From Streptomyces spinosus (GTDB taxonomy: Bacteria; Actinomycetota; Actinomycetes; Streptomycetales; Streptomycetaceae), in assembly GCF_020400655.1 (NCBI RefSeq), contig NZ_JAINRC010000004.1, positions 248,001 to 312,000 of the forward strand: DNA of 64,000 nucleotides, read 5' to 3'. Position numbers and translations under genes: made by a program. Shown piece after piece: positions 23,876 to 32,656 of the stretch. The notes beneath the pieces were generated by a model, which saw only the letters and a program-made list of their open reading frames with translations, searched no databases and had not been told where the DNA came from. The stretch's first letter is position 1, and each line of letters starts with the position of its first letter.

Positions 23876-25681
23876 ATGCCGTTGAACCGCCGGAAGTTCC
23901 TGAAGAAGTCCGCCGCGACCGGAGCGGGAGTGGCGATCGCCGGCGCGGCGGCGGCTCCGGCGGCCGAGGCGGCGGAGACCGGGAAGCCCGGTCATCCCGT
24001 GAAGCGGTACTCCCTGACCGTCATGGGCACCACCGACCTGCACGGGCACGTCTTCAACTGGGACTACTTCAAGGACGCCGAGTACGCCGACAAGGCGGGC
24101 AACGCGATGGGCCTGGCCCGGATCTCCACCCTGGTCGAGCAGGTGCGCAAGGAGAAGGGGCGCTGCAACACGCTGCTCCTCGACGCCGGTGACACGATCC
24201 AGGGCACCCCGCTCACCTACTACTACGCCAAGGTGGACCCGATCACCGCCAAGGGCGGCCCGGTGCACCCGATGGCGCAGGCGATGAACGCGATCGGGTA
24301 CGACGCGGCGGCGCTCGGCAACCACGAGTTCAACTACGGCATCGAGACGCTGCGGAAGTTCGAGGACCAGCTCGACTTCCCGCTGCTCGGTGCCAACGCG
24401 GTGGACGCGAAGACGCTGAGGCCCGCCTTCCCGCCGTACTTCATGAAGACCTTCCACGTGCCGGGCGCCAAGCCGGTGAAGGTCGCCGTCCTCGGCCTGA
24501 CCAACCCGGGCATCGCGATCTGGGACAAGGCGTACGTCCAGGGCAAGCTCGCGTTCCCGGGCCTGGAGGAGCAGGCGGCCAAGTGGGTGCCGAAGCTGAG
24601 GTCGATGGGTGCCGACGTGGTCGTCGTCTCGGCGCACTCGGGCACCTCGGGCACGTCGTCGTACGGCGACCAGGTGCCGTACGTGGAGGACGCGGCGGCC
24701 AATGTGGCCAAGCAGGTGCCGGGCATCGACGCGATCCTGGTGGGGCACGCGCACCTGGAGATCCCGGAGCTGAAGGTCGTCAACGAGCAGACCGGGAAGA
24801 CGGTCGTGCTGTCCGAGCCGCTGTGCTTCGCCGAGCGGCTGACCCTCTTCGACATCGAGCTGGTGTTCAGCAAGGGCCGCTGGGAGGTCGAGTCGGTCTC
24901 CGCGTCGCTGCGCAACTCCAACACGGTCGCCGACGACCCGAAGATCACGAAGCTGCTCATGGACGAGCACGAGAAGGTGGTGGCGTACGTCAACCAGGTC
25001 GTGGGCCGGGCGACCGAGACCCTGACGACCGTGGAGGCCCGTTACAAGGACGCCCCGATCATCGACCTGATCACCAAGGTCCAGGAGGACGTGGTCAAGG
25101 CCGCGCTCGCGGGTACCGCGTACGCCTCGCTGCCGGTGATCGCCCAGGCGTCGCCGTTCTCCCGGACCTCGCAGATCCCGGCCGGTGACGTCACCATCCG
25201 GGACCTGTCGAGCCTGTACGTGTACGACAACACGCTGGTCGCCAAGTTGCTGACGGGTGCCCAGGTCCGCGCCTACCTGGAGTACTCGGCGGAGTACTAC
25301 GTCCGGACGGCCGCCGACGCCACGGTGGACGTGGAGAAGCTGACCAACGCCGGTGGCCGCCCGGACTACAACTACGACTACGTCTCGGGTCTGTCGTACG
25401 ACATCGACATCGCCCAGCCGGCCGGGTCGCGGATCAGGAACCTGACGTTCGGCGGGGCCGCGCTGGACGACGCCCAGCAGTTCGTGCTGGCCGTGAACAA
25501 CTACCGGGCCAACGGCGGCGGTGCCTTCCCGCACGTGGCCACCGCCAAGGAGCTGTGGTCGGAGTCGACGGAGATCCGCACCCGGATCGCCGAGTGGGTG
25601 ACCGCGAAGGGTGTCCTGGACCCGAAGGACTTCGCGTCGGTGGACTGGAAGCTGGTGCGCGACGGCAAGCCGGTGTTCTAA
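23876..25681 (+). CDS. Tat-exported 5'-nucleotidase / metallophosphoesterase
   Basis: This is a 601-residue secreted UshA-type enzyme that likely dephosphorylates extracellular nucleotides. The N-terminus NRRKFLKK plus an Ala-rich hydrophobic stretch is a twin-arginine signal, with a processing site near residue 37. The metallophosphoesterase domain carries the metal ligands in TTDLHGH, LLDAGDTIQG, LGNHEFN, VVSAHSG and LVGHAHLE. The 5'-nucleotidase C-terminal domain (about 370-550) ends with the substrate-stacking region NNYRANGGGAFP. AAGGAG lies eight bases before the ATG. The 217-bp gap to the divergent pyk gene contains TTGACA (23736) and TTGAAT-18-TATGAG (23746-23775) as weak promoter candidates. 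I see no clear PHO box. Confidence 0.93.
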   Translation: MPLNRRKFLKKSAATGAGVAIAGAAAAPAAEAAETGKPGHPVKRYSLTVMGTTDLHGHVFNWDYFKDAEYADKAGNAMGLARISTLVEQVRKEKGRCNTLLLDAGDTIQGTPLTYYYAKVDPITAKGGPVHPMAQAMNAIGYDAAALGNHEFNYGIETLRKFEDQLDFPLLGANAVDAKTLRPAFPPYFMKTFHVPGAKPVKVAVLGLTNPGIAIWDKAYVQGKLAFPGLEEQAAKWVPKLRSMGADVVVVSAHSGTSGTSSYGDQVPYVEDAAANVAKQVPGIDAILVGHAHLEIPELKVVNEQTGKTVVLSEPLCFAERLTLFDIELVFSKGRWEVESVSASLRNSNTVADDPKITKLLMDEHEKVVAYVNQVVGRATETLTTVEARYKDAPIIDLITKVQEDVVKAALAGTAYASLPVIAQASPFSRTSQIPAGDVTIRDLSSLYVYDNTLVAKLLTGAQVRAYLEYSAEYYVRTAADATVDVEKLTNAGGRPDYNYDYVSGLSYDIDIAQPAGSRIRNLTFGGAALDDAQQFVLAVNNYRANGGGAFPHVATAKELWSESTEIRTRIAEWVTAKGVLDPKDFASVDWKLVRDGKPVF

Positions 25682-25704
25682 GGGTCACCCTTCCGGGGCG
25701 GCGT

Positions 25705-27117
25705 TCACCTGCCCTCGACGAGCGGGGTCAGCCGCTGCGGTTGCCTGCCCTGCGGTACCCGGGCCGCCGGCTCCTGAAGTCCGAAGGAGGTGAAGGCGGT
25801 CCGGGTGGGCAGCGGGTACGGCTCCTTCCCGGTGAGCGCGTTGAGGATGGTGGCGCTGCGCCAGGCGGCGAGGCCGAGGTCGGGGGTGCCGACGCCGTGG
25901 GTGTGCAGTTCGGCGTTCTGGACGTAGACCGAGCCGGTGACCGAGGGGTCCAGCACGAGGCGGTACTCCTCGTCGATGCGCGGGCGCTCGCCGCTGTCGC
26001 GGCGGATGTAGGGGTCGAGTCCGGCGAGGATGCGGTCGAGGGGGCGTTCGCGGTAGCCGGTGGCGAGGACGACGGCGTCGGTGGTGAGCCGGGAGCGGCT
26101 GTCCTGCTGGAGGTGCTCCAGGTGCAGCTCGATCTTGCTGGTGGCCATCCGGCCGGCGGTGCGGACGCGGACGCCGGGGGTGAGGACGGCGTCGGGCCAG
26201 CCGCCGTGCAGGGTGCGTCGGTACAGCTCGTCGTGGATGGCGGCGAGGGTGCCGGCGTCGACGCCCTTGTACAGCTGCCACTGGGCGGCGACCAGCCGGT
26301 CGCGGACGGGTTCGGCGAGGGCGTGGAAGTAGCGCGTGTAGTCGGGTGTGAAGTGTTCCAGGCCGAGCTTGGAGTACTCCATGGGCGCGAACGCCTCGGT
26401 ACGGCCGATCCAGTGCAGTTTCTCCTGGCCGGCGGGGCGGTGCCGGAGCAGGTCCAGGAAGACCTCGGCGCCGGACTGTCCGGAGCCGACGACGGTGACG
26501 TGTCCGGCGGCGAGGATGCGGTCGCGGTGTTCGAGGTAGTCGGCGGCGTGGACGACGGGCACGCCGGGCGCGTCCACCAGGGGCCTGAGGGGGTCGGGCA
26601 CGTAGGGGGCGGTGCCGATGCCGAGGACGACGTTGCGGGCGTAGGTGCGGCCGAGGGCCTCGGCCTCGCCGTCGGTGCCGAGCTGGGTGAAGTCGACTTC
26701 GAACGCGTCCTGTTCGGGGTTCCAGCGGACGCCGTCGACCTGGTGACGGAAGCGCAGTCCGGGCAGTTGCCCGGCGACCCAGCGGCCGTAGGCGTCGTAC
26801 TCGGCGCGCTGGATGTGCAGGTGCTCGGAGAAGTAGAAGGGGAAGAGCCGTTCGCGCGTCCTGAGGTAGTTGAGGAAGCTCCAGGGGCTGGTGGGGTCGG
26901 CGAGGGTGACCAGGTCGGCGAGGAAGGGGACTTGGACGGTGGCGCCGTCGACGAGCAGGCCGGGGTGCCAGTGGAAGTCGGGGCGCTGTTCGTAGAAGAC
27001 GGCGTCGAGTTCGGCGAGCGGCTGGGCGAGCGCGGCGAGGGAGAGGTTGCTGGGGCCGATGCCGACGCCGACCAGGTCGCGTGGGGAGGCGGCTTCGGGG
27101 CGTGGGGGGTGGGTCAT
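25705..27117 (-). CDS. L-lysine/L-ornithine/amine N-monooxygenase (siderophore type)
   Basis: This is a 470-residue flavin N-hydroxylase of the IucD/PvdA/DesB family, which makes hydroxylamino groups for hydroxamate siderophores. The FAD site is GVGIGPSNLSLAAL near residue 17. QVPFLADLVTLADPTSPWSFLNYL is the substrate-side signature. The NADPH site is VVGSGQSGAEVFLDLL near 208, and the late ATGY motif lies in VVLATGYRERPL. Its ATG overlaps the stop of the upstream decarboxylase gene (ATGA at 27114-27117), so the pair is one translation unit. This resembles the DesA-DesB order, but no acyltransferase or NIS synthetase follows. The preferred amine is unknown. Confidence 0.9.
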   Translation of the reverse strand: MTHPPRPEAASPRDLVGVGIGPSNLSLAALAQPLAELDAVFYEQRPDFHWHPGLLVDGATVQVPFLADLVTLADPTSPWSFLNYLRTRERLFPFYFSEHLHIQRAEYDAYGRWVAGQLPGLRFRHQVDGVRWNPEQDAFEVDFTQLGTDGEAEALGRTYARNVVLGIGTAPYVPDPLRPLVDAPGVPVVHAADYLEHRDRILAAGHVTVVGSGQSGAEVFLDLLRHRPAGQEKLHWIGRTEAFAPMEYSKLGLEHFTPDYTRYFHALAEPVRDRLVAAQWQLYKGVDAGTLAAIHDELYRRTLHGGWPDAVLTPGVRVRTAGRMATSKIELHLEHLQQDSRSRLTTDAVVLATGYRERPLDRILAGLDPYIRRDSGERPRIDEEYRLVLDPSVTGSVYVQNAELHTHGVGTPDLGLAAWRSATILNALTGKEPYPLPTRTAFTSFGLQEPAARVPQGRQPQRLTPLVEGR

Positions 27118-28496
27118 CCGGGGAGGCTTCTTTCGGCGAGTTCGACGAGTTTGAGCAGGTGGGTGAGGTCGTCCGGCCGGGTGTGGGGGTTGAGGACGGT
27201 GGCCTTGAGCCAGAGCCGGCCGTCGAGCCGGGCGCGGCCGAGGACGGCCCGGCCCTCGTGGAGCAGGCGTCGGCGTACGGTGGCCACGGTGTCGTCGTCG
27301 GCCTCGGCGGGGCGGAACAGGACGGTGCTGATGACGGGGCGGTCGTAGAGTTCGAAGCCGGGGTGTTCGCGGATCAGTGTGGCGAACTCGCGGGCCCGGG
27401 CGCAGACCTGGTCGGTCAGGGCGCCGAGTCCGCTGCGGCCCAGTGCCTTCAGGGTGACGGCGATCTTCAGGATGTCGGGGCGGCGGCTGGTGCGCGGGGA
27501 GCGGCCGAGCAGGTCGGGGAGTCCGGCGTCGGTGTCGTCGTCGGCGTTGAGGTAGTCGGCGCGCTGGTGGAGTGCGGTGAGTTCGTGGGGGCGGGCGACG
27601 GCGAGGAGTCCGGCGGCGACGGGTTGCCAGCCGAGTTTGTGCAGGTCGAGGGTGACGGTGTGGGCGGCTTCGAGTCCGGCGAGTCTGTCGCGGTGCCGGT
27701 CGCTGAAGAGCAGGCCGCCGCCGTAGGCGGCGTCGATGTGCAGCCGGGCGCCGTGGGCGGTGCACAGGCCGGCGATCTCGGGCAGCGGGTCGATGAGGCC
27801 GGCGTCGGTGGTGCCTGCGGTCGCGGCGACGAGCAGGGGGCCGGGGAGCGCGGTGAGGGCTTCGTGCAGGGCGGCCGGGTCGAGGGTGCCGCGCGGTGCG
27901 GGGACGACGACGGGGTCGGGCAGGCCGAGCAGCCAGGCGGCGCGGGGCAGCGAGTGGTGGGCGTTGGTGCCGCACACGAGGCGTACGCCGCCGTGTGCTT
28001 CGCGGGCGAGCAGCAGGGCGAGCTGGTTGGACTCGGTGCCGCCGGTGGTGACGAGGGCGTCGGCGAGCCCGGCCGTGCGGGCGAGGGTGCGGGTGACGAC
28101 GGCCTCGAGGGCGGAGGCGGCCGGGGCCTGGTCCCAGGAGTCCAGGGAGGGGTTGAGGGCGCTGGCGGCGAGGTCGGCGGCGGTGGCCACGGCGAGCGGT
28201 GGGCAGTGCAGGTGGGCCGTGCACAGCGGGTCGGCGGGGTCGGCGGAGCCCGCGGCGAGCGCGTGCACGAGGGTGCGCAGGGCGTCCGGGTCGCCGGTGT
28301 CGGGCAGGACGTCGCCGAGGGCGTCGGCGACGCGGGTGGCGACGGCGTCGGGTCCGCCGGCGGGCAGTGGTCCGCCGCGTTCGTCGTGGCCGGCGGCGAG
28401 TGCGTCGAGCACGGTGTCGAGGAGGGGCCTCAGGGCGGCGGGGCCGGTGGGGCCGGAGGCGAGGGGCGGCAGGCTCGTGGGCTCTCCTGCGCTCAT
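27114..28496 (-). CDS. PLP-dependent amino-acid decarboxylase (group II)
   Basis: This is a 460-residue decarboxylase of the aromatic-amino-acid/diaminobutyrate/DesA-like group. The PLP-contact segments are TTGGTESNQLALLLAR near 150, HIDAAYGGG near 232 and the lysine-bearing TLDLHKLGWQPVAAG near 283. The C-terminal domain includes the DRPVISTVLFRP segment. GGAGGAG four to ten bases before ATG 28496 fixes the start; the open frame extends 108 codons further upstream without a ribosome site. Coupling with an N-monooxygenase suggests it supplies a diamine such as cadaverine or putrescine, or takes part in hydroxamate siderophore synthesis. No iron box is visible in the 500 bases upstream. Confidence 0.87.
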   Translation of the reverse strand: MSAGEPTSLPPLASGPTGPAALRPLLDTVLDALAAGHDERGGPLPAGGPDAVATRVADALGDVLPDTGDPDALRTLVHALAAGSADPADPLCTAHLHCPPLAVATAADLAASALNPSLDSWDQAPAASALEAVVTRTLARTAGLADALVTTGGTESNQLALLLAREAHGGVRLVCGTNAHHSLPRAAWLLGLPDPVVVPAPRGTLDPAALHEALTALPGPLLVAATAGTTDAGLIDPLPEIAGLCTAHGARLHIDAAYGGGLLFSDRHRDRLAGLEAAHTVTLDLHKLGWQPVAAGLLAVARPHELTALHQRADYLNADDDTDAGLPDLLGRSPRTSRRPDILKIAVTLKALGRSGLGALTDQVCARAREFATLIREHPGFELYDRPVISTVLFRPAEADDDTVATVRRRLLHEGRAVLGRARLDGRLWLKATVLNPHTRPDDLTHLLKLVELAERSLPG

Positions 28497-29039
28497 GGGC
28501 TCTCCTCCGGGCAGGGGAACGTCCGGCGGGCGTCCAGGGCCCGGGGCTTCCGGCGTGTGGGTGGAGTTCCAGCTTGTACCGGAAGGGGGCCCTGTGTCCC
28601 GGAAGCCGGGCGAACGGAACCCGAAAGTGTGTACTGCCGTGCCCCTGCGAGGGGTTGGCGGGCCGGGCTCCCCCGGATCCGCGCCCGGTGGCCGGCGGCG
28701 TGGTCGGGTGCTCTCGGGCGGGGTGGGGGCCGGGGTTCCGGTGCGGCGGCACGGGCGGCGCCAACTCCGGGCCGCCGCAAGGGAACGGCTCCCTGAAGGA
28801 GGGCGCCGCGGTGGCGCCACGGGCGGCCGGCCGGGGGCGGTGGGGTGGGGCGCGCCACGTCGGCCGGCTCGGGCGGCCGGCCGGGCCGGCCACCGCGGAC
28901 GCCGCGCCGCCTCTGCGGGCTTCGCCGGTCTCCGCCCGCGTGCGGGGGGGGAGGCGGCGGCGGCCGGTCCACCGCGTCGCGGGCGGGGACCGGCCGGTCG
29001 CGGGTCGTCGCAGCCGCGCCGGCCTGGGCCGGCCGGCTG
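28497..29039. other. gene-free gap upstream of the decarboxylase gene
   Basis: About 540 bases hold no believable gene. Long open frames on both strands lack ribosome sites and consist of Arg, Pro and Gly. The half nearest the decarboxylase presumably contains its promoter. The heptamer CCGGAAG occurs twice, near 28582 and 28600. No TTAGGTTAG-like iron box was found. Confidence 0.5.
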
Positions 29040-31532
29040 CTACTCCGCCCGGTGCTCGCCGCGTACCTTCAGGGCGCGGGACAGGTCGTCCAGGCGGTCG
29101 GCGAGGGTGCGGCGCAGGGCCGGGGTGAGGTCGGCCTCGCGCAGACAGGCCTCGCCGAGGCGGACGTTGTCCGCGTCGACGGCGTGGGCCGGGAAGCACC
29201 AGCGGCCGGCGGCGACGGCGATGGCGGGGCCGCGGCGGGCGGCGACGGCGACGGCGTCCGTGTAGAAGCGCGGCACGTACTCCCGTACCAGTTCGGCCTG
29301 TTCGGGTTGCCAGAAGCCCTGGGCGGTGGCCGTGAAGAGGTAGTTGGACAGGTCGTCGCTCGCGAACATCGCCTCCCAGGCGGCGCGTTTGGCCTCCGGG
29401 TCGGGCAGGGCGGCGCGGCAGCGGGCGGCGCCTTCCTGGCCGGTGGCGCTCGGGTCGCGGGCCAGCTCGGCGGCGATGGCGTCCTCGTCGGTGGCGCCGA
29501 GCACGGCGAGCCGGGCGAGGATGCGCCAGCGCAGTTCGGGGTCGAGTTCCGGTCCGCCGGGCACGGTGCCGTCGGCGAGCCAGGCGGCGATGGTCTCCGG
29601 GTGGGCGGCGACGTCGATCAGGTGCCGTACGGCGATCAGCCGCAGGCCGGGGTGGTCGCCGTCCTCGGTGCGCCGCAGCAGGTCGCGGCAGAGCGAGGTG
29701 AGGGTGGCCAGGGCGGCCGGGCGGTCCTGGAGTGTCAGGTACTGGTCGGCGAGCTGACCGGCGGCGAAGGCGAGGACGCCCTCGGCGACGGCCAGGTCGG
29801 TCTCGCGGGGCAGGTGGGCGCGGGCCGTCTCCAGGTAGGCGGCGGGCGCGAGTTCGCCGTCGCGGACGGCGTCCCTGAGGGCGTTCCAGACGATCGCGCG
29901 GGTGAGCGGGTCGGGCAGGCCGGACAGGCTGGTGCGCAGGGTGTCGAAGGAGGCGGTGTCGAAGCGGATCTTGGCGTAGGTGAGGTCGCCGTCGTTGAGG
30001 AGGACGAGTGCGGGGCGCTTGCCGATGGGCTGCGGTGCGGTCTGCGGGACGTCGAGGCCGATGCGCTCGCGCAGCTGGAGCCGGCCTTCCTCGGCGACGT
30101 CGTGGTCGTACAGGCCGGCGCTGAGGCGGTGCGGGCGGCTGCCCGCGCGGTCGGCGGTCAGCGCGCAGGTGCCGCCGGTGGGGGCGATCCGCGGGGTGAG
30201 TGTGTCGACGCCGGTGGTGCGCAGCCAGCTGTCGGCCCAGGCGTGCACGTCGCGGTCGGTGGCGGAGGCGAGGGAGTCGATGAAGTCGGCGAGGGTGGCG
30301 TTGCCGAACCTGTGCCGGGTGAAGTGGGTGTTGATGCCGGCGAGGAAGTCCTTCTCGCCGAGCCAGGCGGCCAGCTGGCGCAGTGCGGAGGCGCCCTTGG
30401 CGTAGGAGATGCCGTCGAAGTTGAGCAGGGCGGAGGCCGTGTCGTCGACGTTCTCGGGGGCGACCGGGTGGGTGGTGGGCCGCTGGTCGGCGTCGTAGCC
30501 CCAGGACTTGCGGGTGACGCCGAACTCGGTCCAGGGGTCGGTGAAGCGGGTGGCCTCGGCGGTGGTCTGGTAGCCCATGTACTCGGCGAAGGACTCGTTC
30601 AGCCAGATGTCGTCCCACCACTTGAGGGTGACGAGGTCGCCGAACCACATGTGGGCCATCTCGTGGGCGATGACCATGGCGCGGGTCTGCCGCTCGGTGT
30701 CGGTGACGGCGGAGCGGTAGACGAATTCGTCGCGGAAGGTGACCAGGCCCGGGTTCTCCATGGCGCCGGCGTTGAACTCGGGGACGAACGCCTGGTCGTA
30801 GGAGTCGAAGGGGTAGGGCTCCTCGAACTTCTCGTGGTAGCGGTCGAAGCAGGCGCGGGTGATGTCGAGGATCTCGTCGGCGTCGGTGTCGAGGTGGGGC
30901 GCGAGGGAGCGGCGGCAGTGGATGCCGAAGGGCAGTCCGCGGTGTTCGGTGCGCACGGAGTGCCAGGGGCCGGCGGCGACGGCGACGAGGTAGGTGGAGA
31001 TCAGGGGGGTGGGCGCGGCCTGCCAGAGGCCGTCGCCGCGGTGTTCGGTGACGCCGTTGGCGAGGACGCTCCAGCCTTCGGGTGCCTTGACGGAGACCTC
31101 GAAGACGGCCTTCAGGTCGGGCTGGTCGAAGGCGGCGAAGACGCGCTGGACGTCGTCCAGGAACATCTGGGTGTAGACGTAGGTCTCGCCGTCGCTGGGG
31201 TCGGTGAAGCGGTGCATGCCCTCGCCGGTGCGGGAGTAGCGCATGACCGCGTCGACGCGCAGTTCGTGCTCGCCGGCGGTGAGGTTCTTCAGCGGCAGCC
31301 GGTCCTCGCTGAGGGACTCGGGGTCGAGGGGCTGTCCGTCGAGCGTGACACCGCGCAGCTCGGCGGGCTTCAGTTCGACGAACGTGTCCCCGTCGGACCG
31401 CGCCGTGAAGCGGATCGCGGTACGCGATGCGAAGGTCTCGTCACCGGTCGTGAGGTCGAGTTCGACGGTGTACCGGTGGACGTCGAGGAACTGTGCTCGG
31501 AGCTGCGCTTCGTCGCGCGTGAGTACGGACAT
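29040..31532 (-). CDS. pepN: aminopeptidase N
   Basis: This is an 830-residue M1-family zinc metalloaminopeptidase that trims N-terminal residues from peptides in the cytoplasm. The substrate-binding motif GAMENPG lies near 257. The zinc site is HEMAHMWFGD near 292, with the third ligand in NESFAEY about 18 residues later. The M1 C-terminal armadillo-like region (ERAP1_C-type) fills the last 300 residues. MSVLTRDEAQLRAQ is the usual Streptomyces N-terminus, so ATG 31532 is chosen; ATG 31541 is a possible alternative. Neither has a strong ribosome site. Confidence 0.95.
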   Translation of the reverse strand: MSVLTRDEAQLRAQFLDVHRYTVELDLTTGDETFASRTAIRFTARSDGDTFVELKPAELRGVTLDGQPLDPESLSEDRLPLKNLTAGEHELRVDAVMRYSRTGEGMHRFTDPSDGETYVYTQMFLDDVQRVFAAFDQPDLKAVFEVSVKAPEGWSVLANGVTEHRGDGLWQAAPTPLISTYLVAVAAGPWHSVRTEHRGLPFGIHCRRSLAPHLDTDADEILDITRACFDRYHEKFEEPYPFDSYDQAFVPEFNAGAMENPGLVTFRDEFVYRSAVTDTERQTRAMVIAHEMAHMWFGDLVTLKWWDDIWLNESFAEYMGYQTTAEATRFTDPWTEFGVTRKSWGYDADQRPTTHPVAPENVDDTASALLNFDGISYAKGASALRQLAAWLGEKDFLAGINTHFTRHRFGNATLADFIDSLASATDRDVHAWADSWLRTTGVDTLTPRIAPTGGTCALTADRAGSRPHRLSAGLYDHDVAEEGRLQLRERIGLDVPQTAPQPIGKRPALVLLNDGDLTYAKIRFDTASFDTLRTSLSGLPDPLTRAIVWNALRDAVRDGELAPAAYLETARAHLPRETDLAVAEGVLAFAAGQLADQYLTLQDRPAALATLTSLCRDLLRRTEDGDHPGLRLIAVRHLIDVAAHPETIAAWLADGTVPGGPELDPELRWRILARLAVLGATDEDAIAAELARDPSATGQEGAARCRAALPDPEAKRAAWEAMFASDDLSNYLFTATAQGFWQPEQAELVREYVPRFYTDAVAVAARRGPAIAVAAGRWCFPAHAVDADNVRLGEACLREADLTPALRRTLADRLDDLSRALKVRGEHRAE

Positions 31533-31660
31533 GCAGGCCATGCTGCCTGATGGGGCCGACAGCGCACAGGGGCGGATCGGTACACGGCTTTTGTCCCCTG
31601 CGCGCCCCCGTGGTCCCTCACCCGGTCGGACCCCTCGGGGTGTCCCGGCCGGGGTCCTGT

Positions 31661-32011
31661 TCAGTCCTCGTGCGCCGGCTGTCCGTTGTGGGTGTCCTCG
31701 GCGATGCGTTCGTGGTGCCGGATCACCTCGGCGATGATGAAGTTCAGGAACTTCTCGGCGAAGGCCGGGTCGAGCTTGGCGTTCTCGGCGAGGCGGCGCA
31801 ACCGTTCGATCTGCCGGGCCTCGCGGGCCGGGTCGGCGGGCGGCAGCTGGTGCAGCGCCTTGAGCCGGCCGACCTGCTGGGTGCACTTGAAGCGCTCGGC
31901 GAGCATGTGGACGACGGCCGCGTCGATGTTGTCGATGCTGTCGCGCAGCCGCTCCAGTTCCTGGCGGACCTGGGGGTCGTCGGCACCGGTGCCGGTGTTG
32001 CTGGTGGTCAT
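31661..32011 (-). CDS. chorismate mutase (AroQ type)
   Basis: This is a 116-residue all-helical chorismate mutase that converts chorismate to prephenate for phenylalanine and tyrosine. The AroQ pattern is present: an early LRDSIDNIDAAVVHMLAERF helix with the catalytic Arg/Asp region, then TQQVGRLKALHQLPPADPAREARQIERLRRLA, then FLNFIIAEVIRHHERIA. AAGGTG lies about seven bases before the ATG. It stands alone, not in an aromatic operon, although the trp genes are elsewhere in this window. Confidence 0.9.
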   Translation of the reverse strand: MTTSNTGTGADDPQVRQELERLRDSIDNIDAAVVHMLAERFKCTQQVGRLKALHQLPPADPAREARQIERLRRLAENAKLDPAFAEKFLNFIIAEVIRHHERIAEDTHNGQPAHED

Positions 32012-32205
32012 GGGGGTTCACCTTATGCGTTTCGGGGGCCGGGCCCCATGGGGTGTCCGGGGAGTGGATCACCGGCCTTCCCGGGGCGTCACCGGGTGCT
32101 GGGCCCGCGGTGGTCGCTGTGCGGGTGCGGGCCGGTGCCGTGGGAGGGCGAGAACGAGGTCTGGCCGCCGGAACCGGTCCGCGGCGCACCGTCCGGACCG
32201 GGCCC

Positions 32206-32310
32206 GCGGCGGGAGCCGGTGCGGCAGGAGCCGGTGCGGCAGGAGCCGGTGCGGCAGGAGCCGGTGCGGCAGGAGCCGGTGCGGCAGGAGCCGGTGCGGC
32301 GGGAGCCGGT
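32206..32310. repeat. 15-nt tandem repeat
   Basis: Seven consecutive copies of a 15-base unit GCGGCAGGAGCCGGT run from 32206 to 32310. Units two to six (32221-32295) are identical, and the first and last have one A-to-G change. A degenerate part-copy follows. All frames encode five-residue repeats (RQEPV, AGAAG and so on), so the open frames across it are not evidence of a gene. It sits in a 645-bp gap (32012-32656) between chorismate mutase and the zincin-like gene in which I see no other gene. Confidence 0.93.
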
Positions 32311-32656
32311 GCGGCGGCACCGGGTGGGTGCCGCTCCCGCCTGCCGGCGGGCGTACGTGAGAGGGCCCTTGCCCTGCCGCCGACCCGGTGGCCGGGCACT
32401 CGCCGGGACGCTTGGGGCGTGCTGCCCGGCCGGCCACGAGCGGTGCCCCTTCCCGGCTGCCGACCACGGGCGGTGTCCCTTCCCGGCTGCCGTCCGCGCG
32501 CCGGTCGCCCACCGGGCCGCCGCGTGCCGCACGCTCACGGGGCGCTCCCCGCCCGCCATCCGCGTGGCGGCCGGGGGGCGGCCGTCCGGCGGCACGCTTC
32601 CCGTGCCGCCGTCCCGCCTACAGTGGTAGGGGGTTCCGGCTTCAGGGGGTGCCGAG

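Noticed and set aside
28497..30648. Upstream part of a very long minus-strand frame joined to the N-monooxygenase frame
   Set aside because: It overlaps the decarboxylase and pepN genes in another frame, is Arg/Pro/His repeats, and the monooxygenase has its own start at 27117.
32012..32656. Protein genes made of five-residue repeats
   Set aside because: All frames on both strands stay open because the DNA repeat is 15 nt; no ribosome site or conserved protein.
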